From NCBI GenBank assembly GCA_907165065.1, contig OU015524.1:56275295-56339294 (forward strand): a DNA stretch of 64,000 nucleotides, in the 5' to 3' direction. Every line of letters begins with the position of its first letter. Position 1 is the first letter of the stretch. This DNA comes from Caprimulgus europaeus. Taxonomy: Eukaryota; Chordata; Aves; Caprimulgiformes; Caprimulgidae. Of this stretch, positions 37,701 to 49,200 are shown piece by piece. Both the position numbers and the translations under genes were made by a program. Below the pieces are notes generated by a model, which saw only the letters and a list, made by a program, of their open reading frames with translations, did no database searches and was not told where the DNA came from.

Positions 37701-40457
37701 TTACTCTACACTGAAGCATTGTTGCCAATAGGCATGTCCAAATTAGAATTATCTGAAGATTTAAAGTTTGGTTTTTTGGGTTTTTTTAATTACACTTTAT
37801 TTTTCAGCACCTATTTTTCCATTTTCACTTACCATCTCTACAGAATTTTCAGTTTTAAAGTGGGAATGCTTTAAGATCTAATAACTAAATTTCTAAAAAG
37901 TTGGAAATTTTTATTCCAAATGTTCCAATAATCTAAATGATTTGTTTAAGAAAAGGAAGCCTATACAAACTTTTTCTGGAGTAAAAGATTATTATGTTCT
38001 TGGCAGTTGGACTGGAATTGGATATATTTCTCCTTAATTAATCACTCCTGTTTCTCACTCTTTCTAAAAAAAGAAGGATCTTGTGGTCTTCCAGGGATGA
38101 CTAGCAATTTATGTGAGGTAGCTTTTTTCTACTGAGTATGAGCCACTTATTTATTTCTTGATAATATTAAAAAATGTACTAAGGATGAAACAGTTTCTGA
38201 CTTTTTTCTGGATTAGAAGTTGCATTGCCTTTCTTTAAGAAGAAATATCTTTACTGAATTTAACAGGGAAATCACTGAGGATTTCTTACTGCACTTGAAG
38301 GGATAATATGACAAAGTCTAATGCATATAGGACACAAAACGACTTCCAGATATTTGAAGGATTTGTTTCTAATTGATTATATTTGACATTCTATAGTATG
38401 AGTTATTCTATTCTGCTGTTATAGCAACTTTAACTGGGTTGCCTATAAAATTATATTCTCTGATAAAGCAGTGGTATGGATTTATCACATTGGACATACT
38501 CTGTAATTTCTATTTACAAACTTACTGTAATAATTTTTGCTCTTATTTTGAGTAGCATTTGATTTGCAGTGTCATAAATTCGTATCAGAGAAAAAAATAC
38601 ACAAGAAAATATTTCTTCTTTCACTGTTTATGCTACTGGCTTCTGTAATCTTTATGCAGACCCACTTTCCTGTAGAATAAATTCTCCCTATGATAGAATT
38701 GTACATAGAATATATATACATAGGATTTGTTTCAGTTGAAGTTTTAAGTGAGGAAAATTAAACATAACAGAACTCTGCCCTGCATTTAATCATTATGCCT
38801 TGTAAGGGATACATTCAAGTAATGTTTTGATGTTTTTTTTTCTTTTAAATTAAGAGCCAGGATTACAGAATACAAGGAGTGTTGACATATAAAAGCCAAA
38901 TAAGCATACTTTTCAATTTTTCATAAAGGGTTTGACCAAAATGTCACTACTTTGAAAACACAAACTTTGTTGTCCTTTTGACAGCTGTCTATATGAATCA
39001 CAAAGGATTTGCTAATTGTTTGCACCGATGTCCTTGATATCATACTTCACAGTTTTAACTGTACAGAAAAGCTAATTAGCTGGGAATATGTAGCATTGTT
39101 AACAAAATATTTTGAGTTATTTTTCTGCTGACATGATTTTTAAAATACATTTCTATTAAGAATTTTCTATTAAGAAAACATTGTGTTCTAAATATTTTTA
39201 TGACTGTTTTGAAAATCTGTGTTCTAACACAAGTAAATATTTGAAATCTCACTCTTCACTGTAAGGTGAAAAGAAAATAAACCAGAAAATGCTGGCAAGT
39301 ACTGTAAATTGCAACGGTTTCCCATCTAGAGCATCTGGTCTTTTGGCAGACACACTTTGCAGATCTGTTATACTGGAGGCTTTAATTTTCTTTTCCTGAG
39401 AATTTTGTTTAGTTTATTTTGCAAAGTGGGAAATGGACACTGATGTTCCTACGGCATATGATATTTGGGAATCTAATTTTGTATGAGACCTTAAAGGGGA
39501 AGCTCTGTAAGTATGGCTAGTTAAAAAATTACATCATATTGTTTCTTGGGAAATTGATTTTGACCAGAGCATTGCATGTATAAGGTATCTGCCTTCTAAA
39601 GAAAACCCAGATTCTACTTAAATAAAACAAAAACCACAACATGCTTCACACAGGATTTCTGTTTTGAAGGGACCTTTTTTTTTAAAAAAAAAAAGCCAAA
39701 AAATGCCTAGAAGGAAGGACAATCCTGTTTACTGATTAGCCCTTTTTATAACGGCTGTTTAGCTGAAGACTGATAATTGGGTACTTTGCAATCTGGTTGG
39801 GAACAAATAATGCATTTGACCTCTAAATTTTTCAGGTTACTCTAATCATAATCTGTTAATCTATTCATACAATATGGCTGCACTGATACTGTCACTTGTA
39901 TTAGTCATTTCTCACCCCTCAAACTAGGGTAATCATGGAGTAAGGTCATATTCAAAATGCAGAACTACTGACTGCAGTCTCTCTGAAAAGTACTTGTTCC
40001 TAAATTTCTCAGTGAAATGGTTTTAAAAATTAATTTTCTACCCATTTTTAGAAAGAGTTCTTGAGCATTTGATGTTTAGAATGTATCATTTAGTCTTTGT
40101 AGTGTGTAGTCGGTTCATTAGGTGTGTGCCTTGGTGAAATTATGAGCAGGTCGTGCAGGATAGTGTATGCTTCAGCCAGAGGAATGTAAAAACTTGTGTG
40201 AGTACAGCATAAAAGATGGTAACAAGCGGAGGAAATTTTATCTCTTTTTCCTTCTTTTATGATAAAGATGAGTACCATAACTTTTCAGAAGCTGCTGAGT
40301 TTGGGCTGAGTTGAGAGCCCAGGTTCAGGCCTAGTTCTCAGAATTAGGTTAACCTTCTTCTGGAAATTGGATCCCTTTACAGAGACTGGAAGGGAAGAAT
40401 CAAAAACCACAGGAATGCAAAAGTCAACAGACCACTTGAAAATCCTGACTATTATAT

Positions 40458-40510
40458 TGTATGAGATAATGCATGTATGAGATAATGCATTTAGTCATTA
40501 TCTCATACAT
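40458..40510. repeat. Direct repeat plus perfect 15-bp hairpin
   Basis: TGTATGAGATAATGCAT occurs at 40458-40474 and again at 40474-40490. The second copy is part of a perfect inverted repeat: ATGTATGAGATAATG (40473-40487) pairs with CATTATCTCATACAT (40496-40510) across an 8-nt loop. The first copy could pair with the same right arm over most of its length, so two alternative hairpins are possible. Confidence 0.75.
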
Positions 40511-40608
40511 CAGACCTCAGTGTACCTAATTTTCCCTCAGCTAAAGGTAACAGAAGGATCAGTGATTATTTAATGTTTTTGTTGTTTTGTTTTTTGTTGT
40601 TTTTTTTT

Positions 40609-40625
40609 TGGAGGGGGGGCGGGGG
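40609..40625 (+). repeat. G-rich tract after a T/G run
   Basis: A T-rich stretch from about 40576 runs into GGAGGGGGGGCGGGGG. Guanines this dense on one strand could form a G-quadruplex with very short loops. It is simple sequence in a gene-free area. Confidence 0.6.
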
Positions 40626-41069
40626 TTGTCATCTAGTACAGGACTGAAATACTTTAACTTCTCTGACAAATATTTTGTGTGGCTTTCTGAATGTTTTCAG
40701 TATTTTTATGGAATTTTGAATACAACTGCCCATATTTGCACACAAAAAAAAGATACTTCACAACTCTTTATCTTAAAAGAAGAACTTCTTTCAAGGCTCA
40801 CGGGACTCTAAGCAAGGATGGTAAGGAATTGAAAGTCTGATGCACTGAGTAACTTTACAGATGGACTTTTCATTATTCACTCAGTTCTAGCAATAGTTTG
40901 CCATGAGTTATTCTGCTCTTTAACTGTCAAAGTAGGAAATGCTGAAGAATAGAGAAGTTGTCACCCCAAAAGTCTGACTCTGAGTACCAAGATTATTGTC
41001 TCTACAGAAAGGACTCTCAAAATAGCCTGACCCATGGAAGACTATAAAATTTTCTTGCCCTATTTTCTT

Positions 41070-41425
41070 AGTTTATGTCAGAACTAAAATATAAAACTGG
41101 CTGTACTGTCTCTGACCACCAGTTTGTCTTGCATAATATCCTGTCTTTTGTAGTGGCTTGCTAATAGGAAATGCTGAAGGGAGGGATGTATGCAAGGTAT
41201 GCATGTGATATTATTTTTCTCTGTTATCCTTTCCTAGCTTATGGCAATCCATTGACTGGAAGCCAGAATTCAGAATATTAATAACTCCTTTTCTTTCATT
41301 AATTTGCCTAGTTCCTTTTTAATCCTGTTTATCATTTTTAAATCTGCTATTTATTAAAGACCTCTGTTAATGTGTTGTGCAAAGAAATACACATCTGGTT
41401 TAAACTTGTCAAATATTTTATTTAG
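41070..41425 (-). mobile_element. Ancient CR1/L3-type LINE, 3' part
   Basis: The plus strand carries, in order, 'ccagtttgtcttgcataatatcctgtct' with 'agtggcttgc' (the old LINE 3' terminus in reverse complement), 'aatttgcctagttcctttttaatcc' near 41300 and 'gttgtgcaaagaaatacacatctggtttaaac' near 41375. These are the landmarks of the 3' region of old amniote CR1/L3-type elements and they come in the right order and spacing. The sequence is heavily diverged and has no coding value. Confidence 0.65.
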
Positions 41426-41679
41426 TACACATCACTCATTTTCCATCCATTCATTACTTCCTACATCACTGCCATATACCACTGTTGCTGCCTTTCCAGA
41501 AAGCTCTAGAAACCTCTTATATGTAGATGCAATGGGTTATTTTTCTCATTCTTACAATTTTTACGCTTTCTGTACTCTTACAGTATCTTCTTTTAAGATG
41601 AAAAGGAGGACAGAAAAGCCCAATCAGAACTGTATTTGTCATTATCACTTCAGGTAGTTTATCTTATTCTTTGCTCCTT

Positions 41680-42451
41680 AGGAGTTTAAGAACAACTTAA
41701 TAATGGAAATAAATAATATAATATAATATAATATAATATAATATAATATAATATAATATAATATAATATAATATAATATAATATAATATAATATAATATA
41801 ATATAATATAATATAATATAATATAATATAATATAATATAATATAATATAATATAATATAATATAATATAATATAATATAATATAATATAATATAATATA
41901 ATATAATATAATATAATATAATATAATATAATATAATATAATATAATATAATATAATATAATATAATATAATATAATATAATATAATATAATATAATAAT
42001 GGTAATAATAAAATACACAAATGAGTCACTCAGAGTATGATTGCTCACCATCTGCCAACCAATCCCGGCCTGTTCTCAGATAACAATCCCAAAAGAGTGG
42101 CAATCCCAAAAATTAAAACCACAGTCCCTGAAGAGTGAGAACCCAAGTGAGAGTGGGAGCAAGAAAGAGATCTCAGTAACATACTGAACATAACATTATA
42201 TAATATGGAATATCACATTGGCATATCCAAATGTCAATTTAGTTTACTAATGTTAATATTCTCTTCCCCGTCCTAGACCTTGCACCAGCAGACTAGCAAA
42301 ACACGAAGTCTTTCAACTTCCAGTGACAATTGAAAACACTAGTATGTTATCTACATTCTTCTAATAACAAATCCCATACTGAAATCAAAACACAGCGCTC
42401 ATCTAACTTCTAAGAAGGAGACTAGTACTGTCTTAGCAGAAAACCAGGACA
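41680..42451 (-). mobile_element. ERVL-like LTR with an internal microsatellite
   Basis: A third copy of the LTR family. In element sense it starts TGTCCTGGTTTTCTGCTAAG (plus-strand end 42451). It follows the 29397-30044 copy through the CCAAT-like region (CACATTGGC near 42215), the GAGAACCCAAG block and the 'ggtgagcaatcatac' stretch, up to 'taggagtttaagaac' near 41680. The last 115 or so bases of the LTR (U5 end) are absent or unrecognisable. Where the complete copy has a short A/T-rich tract, this copy has a long (ATAAT)n array. It is flanked by old LINE sequence. No target duplication is visible because one end is lost. Confidence 0.88.
41713..41998. repeat. (ATAAT)n pentanucleotide microsatellite, about 57 units
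   Basis: A nearly perfect period-5 array of 286 bases. It creates long open frames of Leu-Tyr-Tyr-Ile-Ile repeats on the minus strand that are not genes. The array sits where the homologous LTR at 29397-30044 has only a non-repetitive A/T-rich tract (about 29544-29592), so it expanded after insertion. Confidence 0.97.
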
Positions 42452-42689
42452 ATTTATTGATTATATTCTTTCCCATAGTTTAAAAAAATCTGACTAATAT
42501 GTAAATCAAACTTTGTCAGCTGTAGACTCTTAAGGAGCCCTTTATAGAAAATGACATTATATTTGCCACCTTCTGTTACTCACATACTGATATTTATATA
42601 AGATGTTACATAGCACAGGTCATAAGATGGTAATTTTATATTAGATTTCCTTGAACCTTTTAGGGAAATATGATTCGGTCTTGGCAGTT

Positions 42690-43090
42690 TTCTGGTACTC
42701 ACTTTTCCAGTGTGTTCTAAAACCTTTTCAAATGACACTCATGTTTGAGATGGTGCCTCTGACTCATCCTGAATAAGAATTGGCTTTGGTCTGAGAACAT
42801 CCTTTCATTCCTCAATAGGGAATACTGATACAAACAGTTCATTTTGTTTTTCTGCTGTGTCTTTATCACCACTGAATGGTCTCTTTATGTCACAATTATA
42901 ATATTTACTGCTCTCTCTTAGAGGTTGGCTTCCAGGTATTTAAAGGTATTTAAAAATATGTTATTAGTATTTTTTATGAGTTTAGAAAATTGATCATTGA
43001 AATCTCTTTCTTCTTGATTTAGTATGGTTTTACATATCACCTGAAAAAAAAACTTAATCCTTCTCTATTTCCCTTAGGTGGACAGTTTCT
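42690..43090 (-). mobile_element. Ancient CR1/L3-type LINE, internal part
   Basis: The plus strand reads 'gaatactgatacaaacagttcattt', 'tctgctgtgtctttatcaccactga', then 'tttaaaaatatgttattagt'. This resembles the reverse complement of the segment between endonuclease and reverse transcriptase in old CR1/L3 elements (sense peptide like a 'KLFNKYF'-type region is too decayed to read). Orientation agrees with 41070-41425, so both may belong to one insertion split by the LTR. Most of the reverse transcriptase between them is missing or unrecognisable. Confidence 0.5.
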
Positions 43091-43130
43091 ATTTTCTGAA
43101 GAATATTCTTTGTTGTTTTAATAGCTGCCT

Positions 43131-43215
43131 TTAGCCCATTGTATAGACTTTTCCATGCATTGTACAGACATTTTCATGCATTGTACAGATATTTTCATGG
43201 ATTTTGCATGGTATT
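43131..43215. repeat. Degenerate 21-bp tandem repeat, about four units
   Basis: The unit TTTTCATGCATTGTACAGAYA recurs with a period of about 21 bases (clear copies near 43150 and 43171, diverged ones at both sides). It lies at the edge of the old LINE fragment. Confidence 0.7.
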
Positions 43216-46200
43216 TTTGAGTATCTAGACGTTGTCTTTGCTACTGCGAGCATTTTACTCTTACGCTGCTCATTATATATTTATTTATTTATTTTAAACA
43301 ATATTTCCCCTTTTTGAAATTAAATAGGCCTTAAAGGAATTATTTTACCTATTTAATCTTTTGTATAGTACCACTATACTTCTAGTTATGCTAACATTTT
43401 TTTTAATATAATTTAAAGAAGTAATACCAAAAAAGCCTGTTCATACTTTCTTCCTCCCGTTGTGAATCAACTGAACTGTTTTCATATGAGCATTTAACCA
43501 GTATGAATTGCATCCTTTCAGTCATTTCAGATCAGTAAGGATACACTTGGATTTTCAAGTACTGTTCAAGCAGGATTTTCAAGGACTCCGAACTCTGCAA
43601 AACTTAATGGTTATTCTCAGCCTCTGTCAAAATCCTGCTTTCACTGAGATGTAAGATAAGACTGTCTGCTGAGTTTCAACATTGTATTTGTCTGCAAGCA
43701 AATTACTTTTGATTAGCAATGAATCACAACTTGGACTCACTGAAGGGTTAGTTGTCTGAGGAAGGTCTGCGTTCCCTGTTTTGGCACAGATGGGGATCAT
43801 CTCTTGCTGTGTGAACAGCCTCTCTGCATGTGTGTATTACCAGGGCAGAAAAGTTGGTTGAGGTATAGGTAGCTGTGTGTGGGTGGAGTGATTGCTAAAT
43901 TCTTTTCAGTCCTTTTTTGCTGCCTGGATGACCACTAACCTAACTTTCTCTTTCCCACAGAGCTGTAAATCCCTCTTCTGCAGTTTCAATTTGGTTGTTC
44001 CAGTCATCCTGGATACAGCAACATTCACCTTTAGTTGTGCAGGCAAACAGCAATGTGTGGCTGTGTGAGGTCATGCAGTTTAGGAGCACATCCCTTCCTA
44101 TATTATCTGGGTGAGCTGTCCCATGGATAGTGAATTACAGCTGCTCGTGAGCACTTGCTGTGCATTTGTCTGAATGCAGACCCAACACATGTTTTCTTTC
44201 ACCTGCTGGTCACAGGCTAAAGACAGCTGGGTACTATAAGAGTCAGTTATGTAAAGTTATCTTCTTTTGTCTCATCCTCTAGAGTAGGATCTTTGCTTTT
44301 GCATAGGAAGCATAAGATTGCAATCAGAAGTTGGTTCATCGAGAATGGACTATGAACTGAAAAGCTGAACTCACTAATTCATAAATTAAAAAAAAAAAAT
44401 GTATACAGTTAAACTGACTACTTGAATAAATAATCACATTAAATATTCTTAATTAACATTCTACAGTGTCAGTTAAGATCTTTCTTAGCTTTTAATGCTG
44501 GCTGCACACGCTGGAAAGAAGATGTGCCATATAGCAACTATCAGTAAACTGGACTTAATAAGCGACTTTCTATATATCATTGACATCCCGTTTTCTCTTT
44601 TTATTTTTCCTCTTATCCCCCGTCCTTATAGGAGGAGCATTATTTACTACTGGAATAATTTCTCATTGAATTTGTCTCAGTTTAACAGCTTTTGGTATGG
44701 ATTCTCACACATGGGTATTGAAATGAAGTGGTCATGTACAACAAAGAAAATTGCCTTTTTGGGACCTACAATGAATCAAACTTTCCCAGACATTATATAT
44801 GAGCAAGGCTTATTGTGGTCATGTCCTGAGGCTGAGGAAAAATAGGATTTAAAAAACAAGCCTTGTTTTTAGAACATTTGCAACATGGAAATACCTGAAG
44901 CAGCAGGCTGTGTGAAGAAACTCTTATTAAAAGAAAAGGAAAAAAAAGAAGAAAAAATACTTAATCTAGGATAAGCCTGTATGGGCAATACTTTTCTTAT
45001 GTATCTGATAGCATGAGAGATGCCTGAAATCGGATTAGGTGCAACAGGGTTAGAGCACACTGTGGAACTGTTGAGCAGCAGAATGACTGGTGGACAGTTT
45101 GGTCAGTCTGGTCCACGCTACAGGACCAAGTGGTGACTGGACCCAATATATGAAATAAATCTCAGAAATGTGGGAATGGCACTGCAATTACAACAATACT
45201 GGGATTTATCTATATTTAGGTCAACAGCTTCTTGATTGCTCCTGGTGCTTGGAAATTATAAAATGTAATTTCCTTCATAGGTTGGCAGCGTGAGTTCTAT
45301 CTAGAAAAGTATGATATTGACATTGATGTAAACTCTATGCAAAGTTCCTAGGGACAAGTGGTCTTTTTAAGCAGGTGGAGTTAATAAGTAAAAGAATAAG
45401 ATTAATGCATTGATCCAGGAGCTCGCTCACATTGCCCAGCTGGATCAGCTAATCGGCTGCTGGTTTACAAACAGTGTTTGCAATGAGATGCCCTTACTTG
45501 CCTTGAACTTTACCAGAGATAATCCCTGTTTAGAATCAGTTTATATCCTTTGCAACTTCCTTTCAGGAGTCTAAGTGATGCATTAAAGCTTGTGTGGCCT
45601 ATTTCTCTCTCACTGTCAGCAGGCAATTTTGGATTCATTTACTTTTCTCTACTAAAAAAATTAAAATGATTATATCTTCTCAGAGAATTTAACTTACTAG
45701 CTATTCACCTGGAAACAAAGAAATTGTTGATCTTAGCAAAGAACTTACCAAGCAGGTAGCCCAGAGAATTTTTTCAGTTCATGGTTAGAGGGGTTTGAAT
45801 GTAATAGTGTCTTTACCTGATCCAAAGGAAGCAAAAAGCTTGCATATTAAAAAAGCACCTGCTGTATTTGTCACCATGTGATCTGTGCCAGAGATTACCC
45901 TCTCTGATCAATAACCTGGAATTAGATCATTCTTATTTATATAGTTAAGTAAAAACAGTGTTGAAAATACTCAAGATCTGAAATACAAAGGACAACCTTC
46001 ATCTAAGACAATGGTGAGAAAAAGATCCTGACCCCTCAAAAAAACCCCAAACTACTGTTCTGATCTTACTGTGGAATAAATGAAGTTATTAATTTCAGTT
46101 ACCAATTTGCCAGTAAAGACTAAATTGCATAAAATGAATTGAAATAAACTTGAGATATGCACTGGAGAATTGACTTGCTATTGGGAAATCAGTTTAAGGC

Positions 46201-49200
46201 TTGCAGAGCTGAGACACCAACCATTAATTTGTCAGGGCTGGACCCTACCAGAGGCAAGACCACGAGAACTATGAACTCCAGCCAGTCCCTGCTGTACTTG
46301 AGCCATCAGCAATGGCAAAGTTCAGGGTAAAGCCTCTGTGACCCAATCTTTGTAACATCACAGAATCAGAGTTAGACAAAGTTAGTTTAATTTCCTAGTT
46401 TGGGACAGGCATTTAAAACCTGAACATTGAGGTAGTTAACCACACTAGTCTTTAACGTACCCGTTTTAACATTTGGGTAAGTGAGGACTAAATATTCCCT
46501 TTTCAAAACATTTGATGTGGCTCACAGATTCTGGGCATCTCTCTTTGTCTGATCCACTTGCTTGGTAGACTCACTGATAGTTCTTATAATTATTCTGCTT
46601 TACTTCTGTTCAAGAATTACAATGACCTAAAAAAAAAAAAGTTATTACTCCTTACATATAGTTGCTCGTAACAGATTAAGCTATCTCAGCATAGAAGTAT
46701 TATTCTAGAAGACAGTTCTAAGAAAATAGTGTTTTGCTTGATCATAAATCACATATTCCATTGTTTACCAAGTCTGAAAATTTCCTTTTCAAAGGAACAA
46801 ACCAAAATGGAATAAGTAATCAAAGTAAATTCAAAATGAAAATTCAATGTGCTTTTATTGAAAAAATAAAAAAAATAAATAAATTTGTCTTAAATTTTTT
46901 CTTCTCTTTGTCTGGCACTCAATCTTGCACATTTTTATGAAAAAGAAAAAAAAAAAGAATTCTAGAAACTTTGATTTCACTCATTCTATATCATCTGTAT
47001 CATGTGTATCAAACATATCATGTATATAACGTAAATAATCTGTATAATCTATATTATCTATATCTACATCTCATTTTAAATAGATAGCTAACACACTGCT
47101 ATCTATCTACTGCTAGAAAGCAGATATTTTTTCTGGTTTTGCTTCTGTTAACCACTCAAATTATCAAATGTGCAGCCTTTTATTTTCTGCTGCCATAAAT
47201 AGAGGCTCCTAGTAGCCTTAGCTCCAAACACATTACCCACCAGGGCTAATGCAAAAATCAGTTCTGCTAATCCTAATCAAGACATATCCTGAACAGAGAG
47301 ATATTGGGATTTACCCAATACCCAAATTTTCATTTACCATCCGTGACACTGATAAATTCTTGGCTTTGTCAGCCTTCTCACCTGTTCATATATTACATAT
47401 GAGATTTTTTCTTAATGCAGAACAAACTCTTATTCTCTTATAAATGATACTGTGAAGTTTCAGCCCAGATCCCATATCAAAAACTGTGTGTATCTTCTTG
47501 CAGTCTGCTCATCACCAGGGAACAAGCTTCAGCAGTTCTGGATGCCTTGAAAAGCATTTCTGAGGTCAAAGAAATACTAATATTCACATTCTATATAGCT
47601 TGCCTCAATTTACACCAAAACCAAACTTAAAGTGCAGCAGTATTTCAAATGGGCCAATTGCTTTGAGCACCACAGTGGCAGGACTATGCTTTTAGTATTT
47701 TTAAGATTGCTACTCTTCAAAATTTTATGACATTCATAAATGAGTCTTTATGATCATTTAATGACCCCACAGTTTAATGGAAAAAGAAGAGTTGTATAAA
47801 AGAATTAGTTCTTAATTAAATCTACATACCCTCAAAACACATAACTTCTGGTTGATTTTAGACACTTGATGACTTTCAATAAACCAGTAGCCATGTTTCA
47901 GATTAATGAGAGAGCATGTTCTGCACAAGCTACTGGTAATGAGATGTCTAAAACCATTACATTCACTCAGAAACATATGTATGAAACTGGATCCTATCTT
48001 AAATAGTAACCATTGCCTTTTTCATATAGCATTTTCTTCTTAGTGTGGTTCTGCTGATCACTGCATTACAAAATAAAGATAATCAATTCATGTTGGAATT
48101 TATTTGGGTACACAAAGCAATTTATTAACAGATCTCGGGCTCTGGAAGGAGGAATGCACAGCTCCAAAACGAGACTAAATTAGTCTGGATTTACTATTGT
48201 AGCCAGATGGTTTCTGCTGCCCAGGTTTATTTGCTTCTCACTAGTTAAGACATGCCCATGTTGTATTGTGTTGTTGATGGCAGAAAAGATAAACATAAAT
48301 GTATCTCAATAGTAAAATGAATTTCATGATTAAACAGGAAGGCTAAGTGGCCACTTGTATCCATGTAGAAGCCTGAAAACACACTTTCTTCTTTTCATCG
48401 GTATCTCAGGAACAATAGAACATAGCCCTAAGATTATAAATTGACTGAACTCTGTGATGTAATAAGGCTTAATCAGCACTTCCCCTCTACAATTTAGTCT
48501 GATAAACTTAGGGTTGTTAAAGTTGCTTTCACTGCAATTAAGTCTCACAACCTCAGATGAACTGAAATTAGACTCATATTGTCCAGAAATCAGTAATTTT
48601 GGAAGGTTTTGATAAAATTAAATTAAGATTCAGTCCTAAACAAACCATCCTCTTGTGGCTGCTTTTTTCTCTTGTTATATAACTCTCCTCAAGTTACCAT
48701 CCTAGGGGTCAAAATTGTTTTTTAGATATTTTGAAACCTTGGCACTTGTTTTTTGTGATAATTCATGAACATGAGGAAGTGAAGTGTACTAGAACCTTAC
48801 TGGGAACAAGAAACCCTAAGGTTTGCATCTTCTAAGAAAATGCCTGAGTAACTCCATCAACATGCAGTCAATCTTGCACTGGCTTGAAAAGTCAGGATGT
48901 GATAATTTCATTGATTTTCATGAGAGGAATGTAACAAGGAAACTTACTGCATTAATAAAGAAATATATTTTTACATCTTCCATTTGTCACAGAAGTCTTC
49001 TACATTATCTGACAAATATACTAGGTTCTTTTTTTAAGTAATGTTCCACTTGAATAAAACAAAAAGCTATGTACAACTAAGGAAAGCAAGGAATGTGAGG
49101 AAAAGTGAAGAAATGGTCAAAAAATATTTCAGAACAATTGTTGGTATTAATTTTTACACATATTAGATATCAAGGTTTAATATTAGCTAAAATACAAATA

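Larger units (their letters stand above)
34721..41069. other. Gene-free AT-rich intergenic or intronic DNA
   Basis: No gene, RNA gene or identifiable transposon. Very AT-rich, with TTATTATTAT near 36541 and TATA-type simple sequence near 35514-35560. It contains a pair of ATTAATTACT words (36492 and 36585), an inverted/direct repeat cluster (40458-40510) and a G-rich tract (about 40609-40625). Confidence 0.6.

Noticed and set aside
41686-42051. Long minus-strand frames of Leu-Tyr-Tyr-Ile-Ile repeats
   Set aside because: They are translations of the (ATAAT)n microsatellite. All frames stay open because the unit contains no stop in that reading.
44495-44845. 116-codon plus-strand frame
   Set aside because: Unrecognised peptide with no supporting signals in AT-rich single-copy DNA.
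46360-46410. Possible eroded CR1 tail ('cacagaatcagagttagac')
   Set aside because: The match is limited to a few bases and the expected following words are absent.
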